Shown one piece after another: positions 5,722 through 5,900 of a stretch of DNA of 5,900 nt (positions within the stretch are counted from its first letter, which is position 1; each line of letters starts with the position of its first letter). The stretch lies in NCBI GenBank assembly GCA_003133285.1, contig PKWR01000130.1:1-5900 (forward strand), given 5' to 3'. A program made the translations under genes and the position numbers. Source of the DNA: Coriobacteriia bacterium. GTDB lineage: Bacteria > Actinomycetota > Coriobacteriia > Anaerosomatales > PALSA-660. A model generated the notes under the pieces. The model did no database searches. It was not told where the DNA came from and saw nothing but the letters and a program-made list of their open reading frames with translations.

Positions 5722-5900
5722 ATGGTCAAGGAGCACGTGCGCGGCAAGCGACCGAGCCGCGTCCAGCGCCCCGCGCGTGGGCGCTGGACGCGGCTCCTGA
5801 TCTGGGGTGGCGTCGCCGTGTTCGCGGTCCTGCTCGTGGTCGGATCGCTGGTCTACACCGAGCAGTCATCCTTCTGCGCGACCTGCCATGAGATGGGTCC
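5722..5900 (+). CDS. NapC/NrfH-type membrane-anchored cytochrome c (C-terminus cut by window edge)
   Basis: The first 59 codons are visible. The ATG at 5722 has GAGGAG (5709-5714) 7 nt upstream. Residues 1-25 are strongly basic (K, R-rich) and would stay in the cytoplasm. Residues about 25-46 form one hydrophobic membrane helix, followed by YTEQSSFCATCHEMG with the first heme site CATCH at 52-56. The CXXCHXM arrangement (M58) matches heme 1 of NrfH/NapC quinol dehydrogenases and the head of the neighbouring multiheme protein. Whether it is a plain tetraheme protein or another long fusion cannot be told from this window. It lies downstream of, and in the same direction as, the multiheme gene but is separated from it by a terminator and by selC, so it needs its own promoter. 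TACCAT at 5676-5681 is a possible -10 without a good -35. Its N-terminal codons contain a large perfect inverted repeat. Confidence 0.85.
   Translation, partial: MVKEHVRGKRPSRVQRPARGRWTRLLIWGGVAVFAVLLVVGSLVYTEQSSFCATCHEMG
5754..5796 (+). repeat. 18-bp perfect inverted repeat (7-nt loop) in the first codons of the second cytochrome
   Basis: Arms 5754-5771 and 5779-5796 are exact reverse complements, all GC-rich, around CGCGCGT. It covers codons 11-25, starting 29 nt after the start codon, and encodes the arginine-rich stretch just before the membrane helix. No U-tract follows, so it does not look like a simple terminator. In mRNA it would be a very stable hairpin that ribosomes meet just after initiation. 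Confidence 0.8.

Overview
The window is GC-rich DNA with tightly packed genes on both strands, good Shine-Dalgarno sites, several secreted or membrane c-type cytochromes and a selenocysteine tRNA. This combination suggests an anaerobic or facultative respiring bacterium. The GC-rich codon use and the style of the large surface protein fit a high-GC Gram-positive lineage such as an environmental Coriobacteriia-like actinobacterium. That placement is inference; there is no marker gene here to prove it.

Left part (minus strand, read right to left). A large secreted protein starts at 2455 and runs unbroken off the left edge (818 complete codons visible). It has a signal peptide, a WAVG/Asp-box beta-propeller region, five InlB-like repeats and the start of an Ig-like domain. 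Upstream lie a possible -10 element and a leader with two hairpins. Next comes a terminator-like hairpin (2600-2627), then a small secreted monoheme protein with a long Asp/His/Gln-rich tail (2659-3192). An FMN nitroreductase follows (3297-3806), probably able to be co-transcribed with the monoheme gene.

Right part. A divergent intergenic region (3807-3992) with two short dyads separates the nitroreductase from a plus-strand multiheme cytochrome (3993-5300). That protein is a NapC/NrfH-like membrane-anchored tetraheme head fused to a repeat-built tail, with 17 CXXCH motifs in all plus a C-terminal CXCH. A perfect 15-bp hairpin (5360-5395) lies between this gene and a convergent tRNA-Sec gene (selC, 5429-5525, minus strand), which has its own TTGACA promoter. 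At the right edge a second NapC/NrfH-type cytochrome begins at 5722 and is cut by the window; an 18-bp perfect inverted repeat sits in its first codons.

Working together (inference): the two NapC/NrfH-type proteins would take electrons from membrane quinol. The heme-rich tail of the first would carry them outward across the cell envelope, and the monoheme protein and the surface propeller protein could be envelope partners. The tRNA-Sec shows that the organism makes selenoproteins, but no gene in the window contains an in-frame UGA that would use it.
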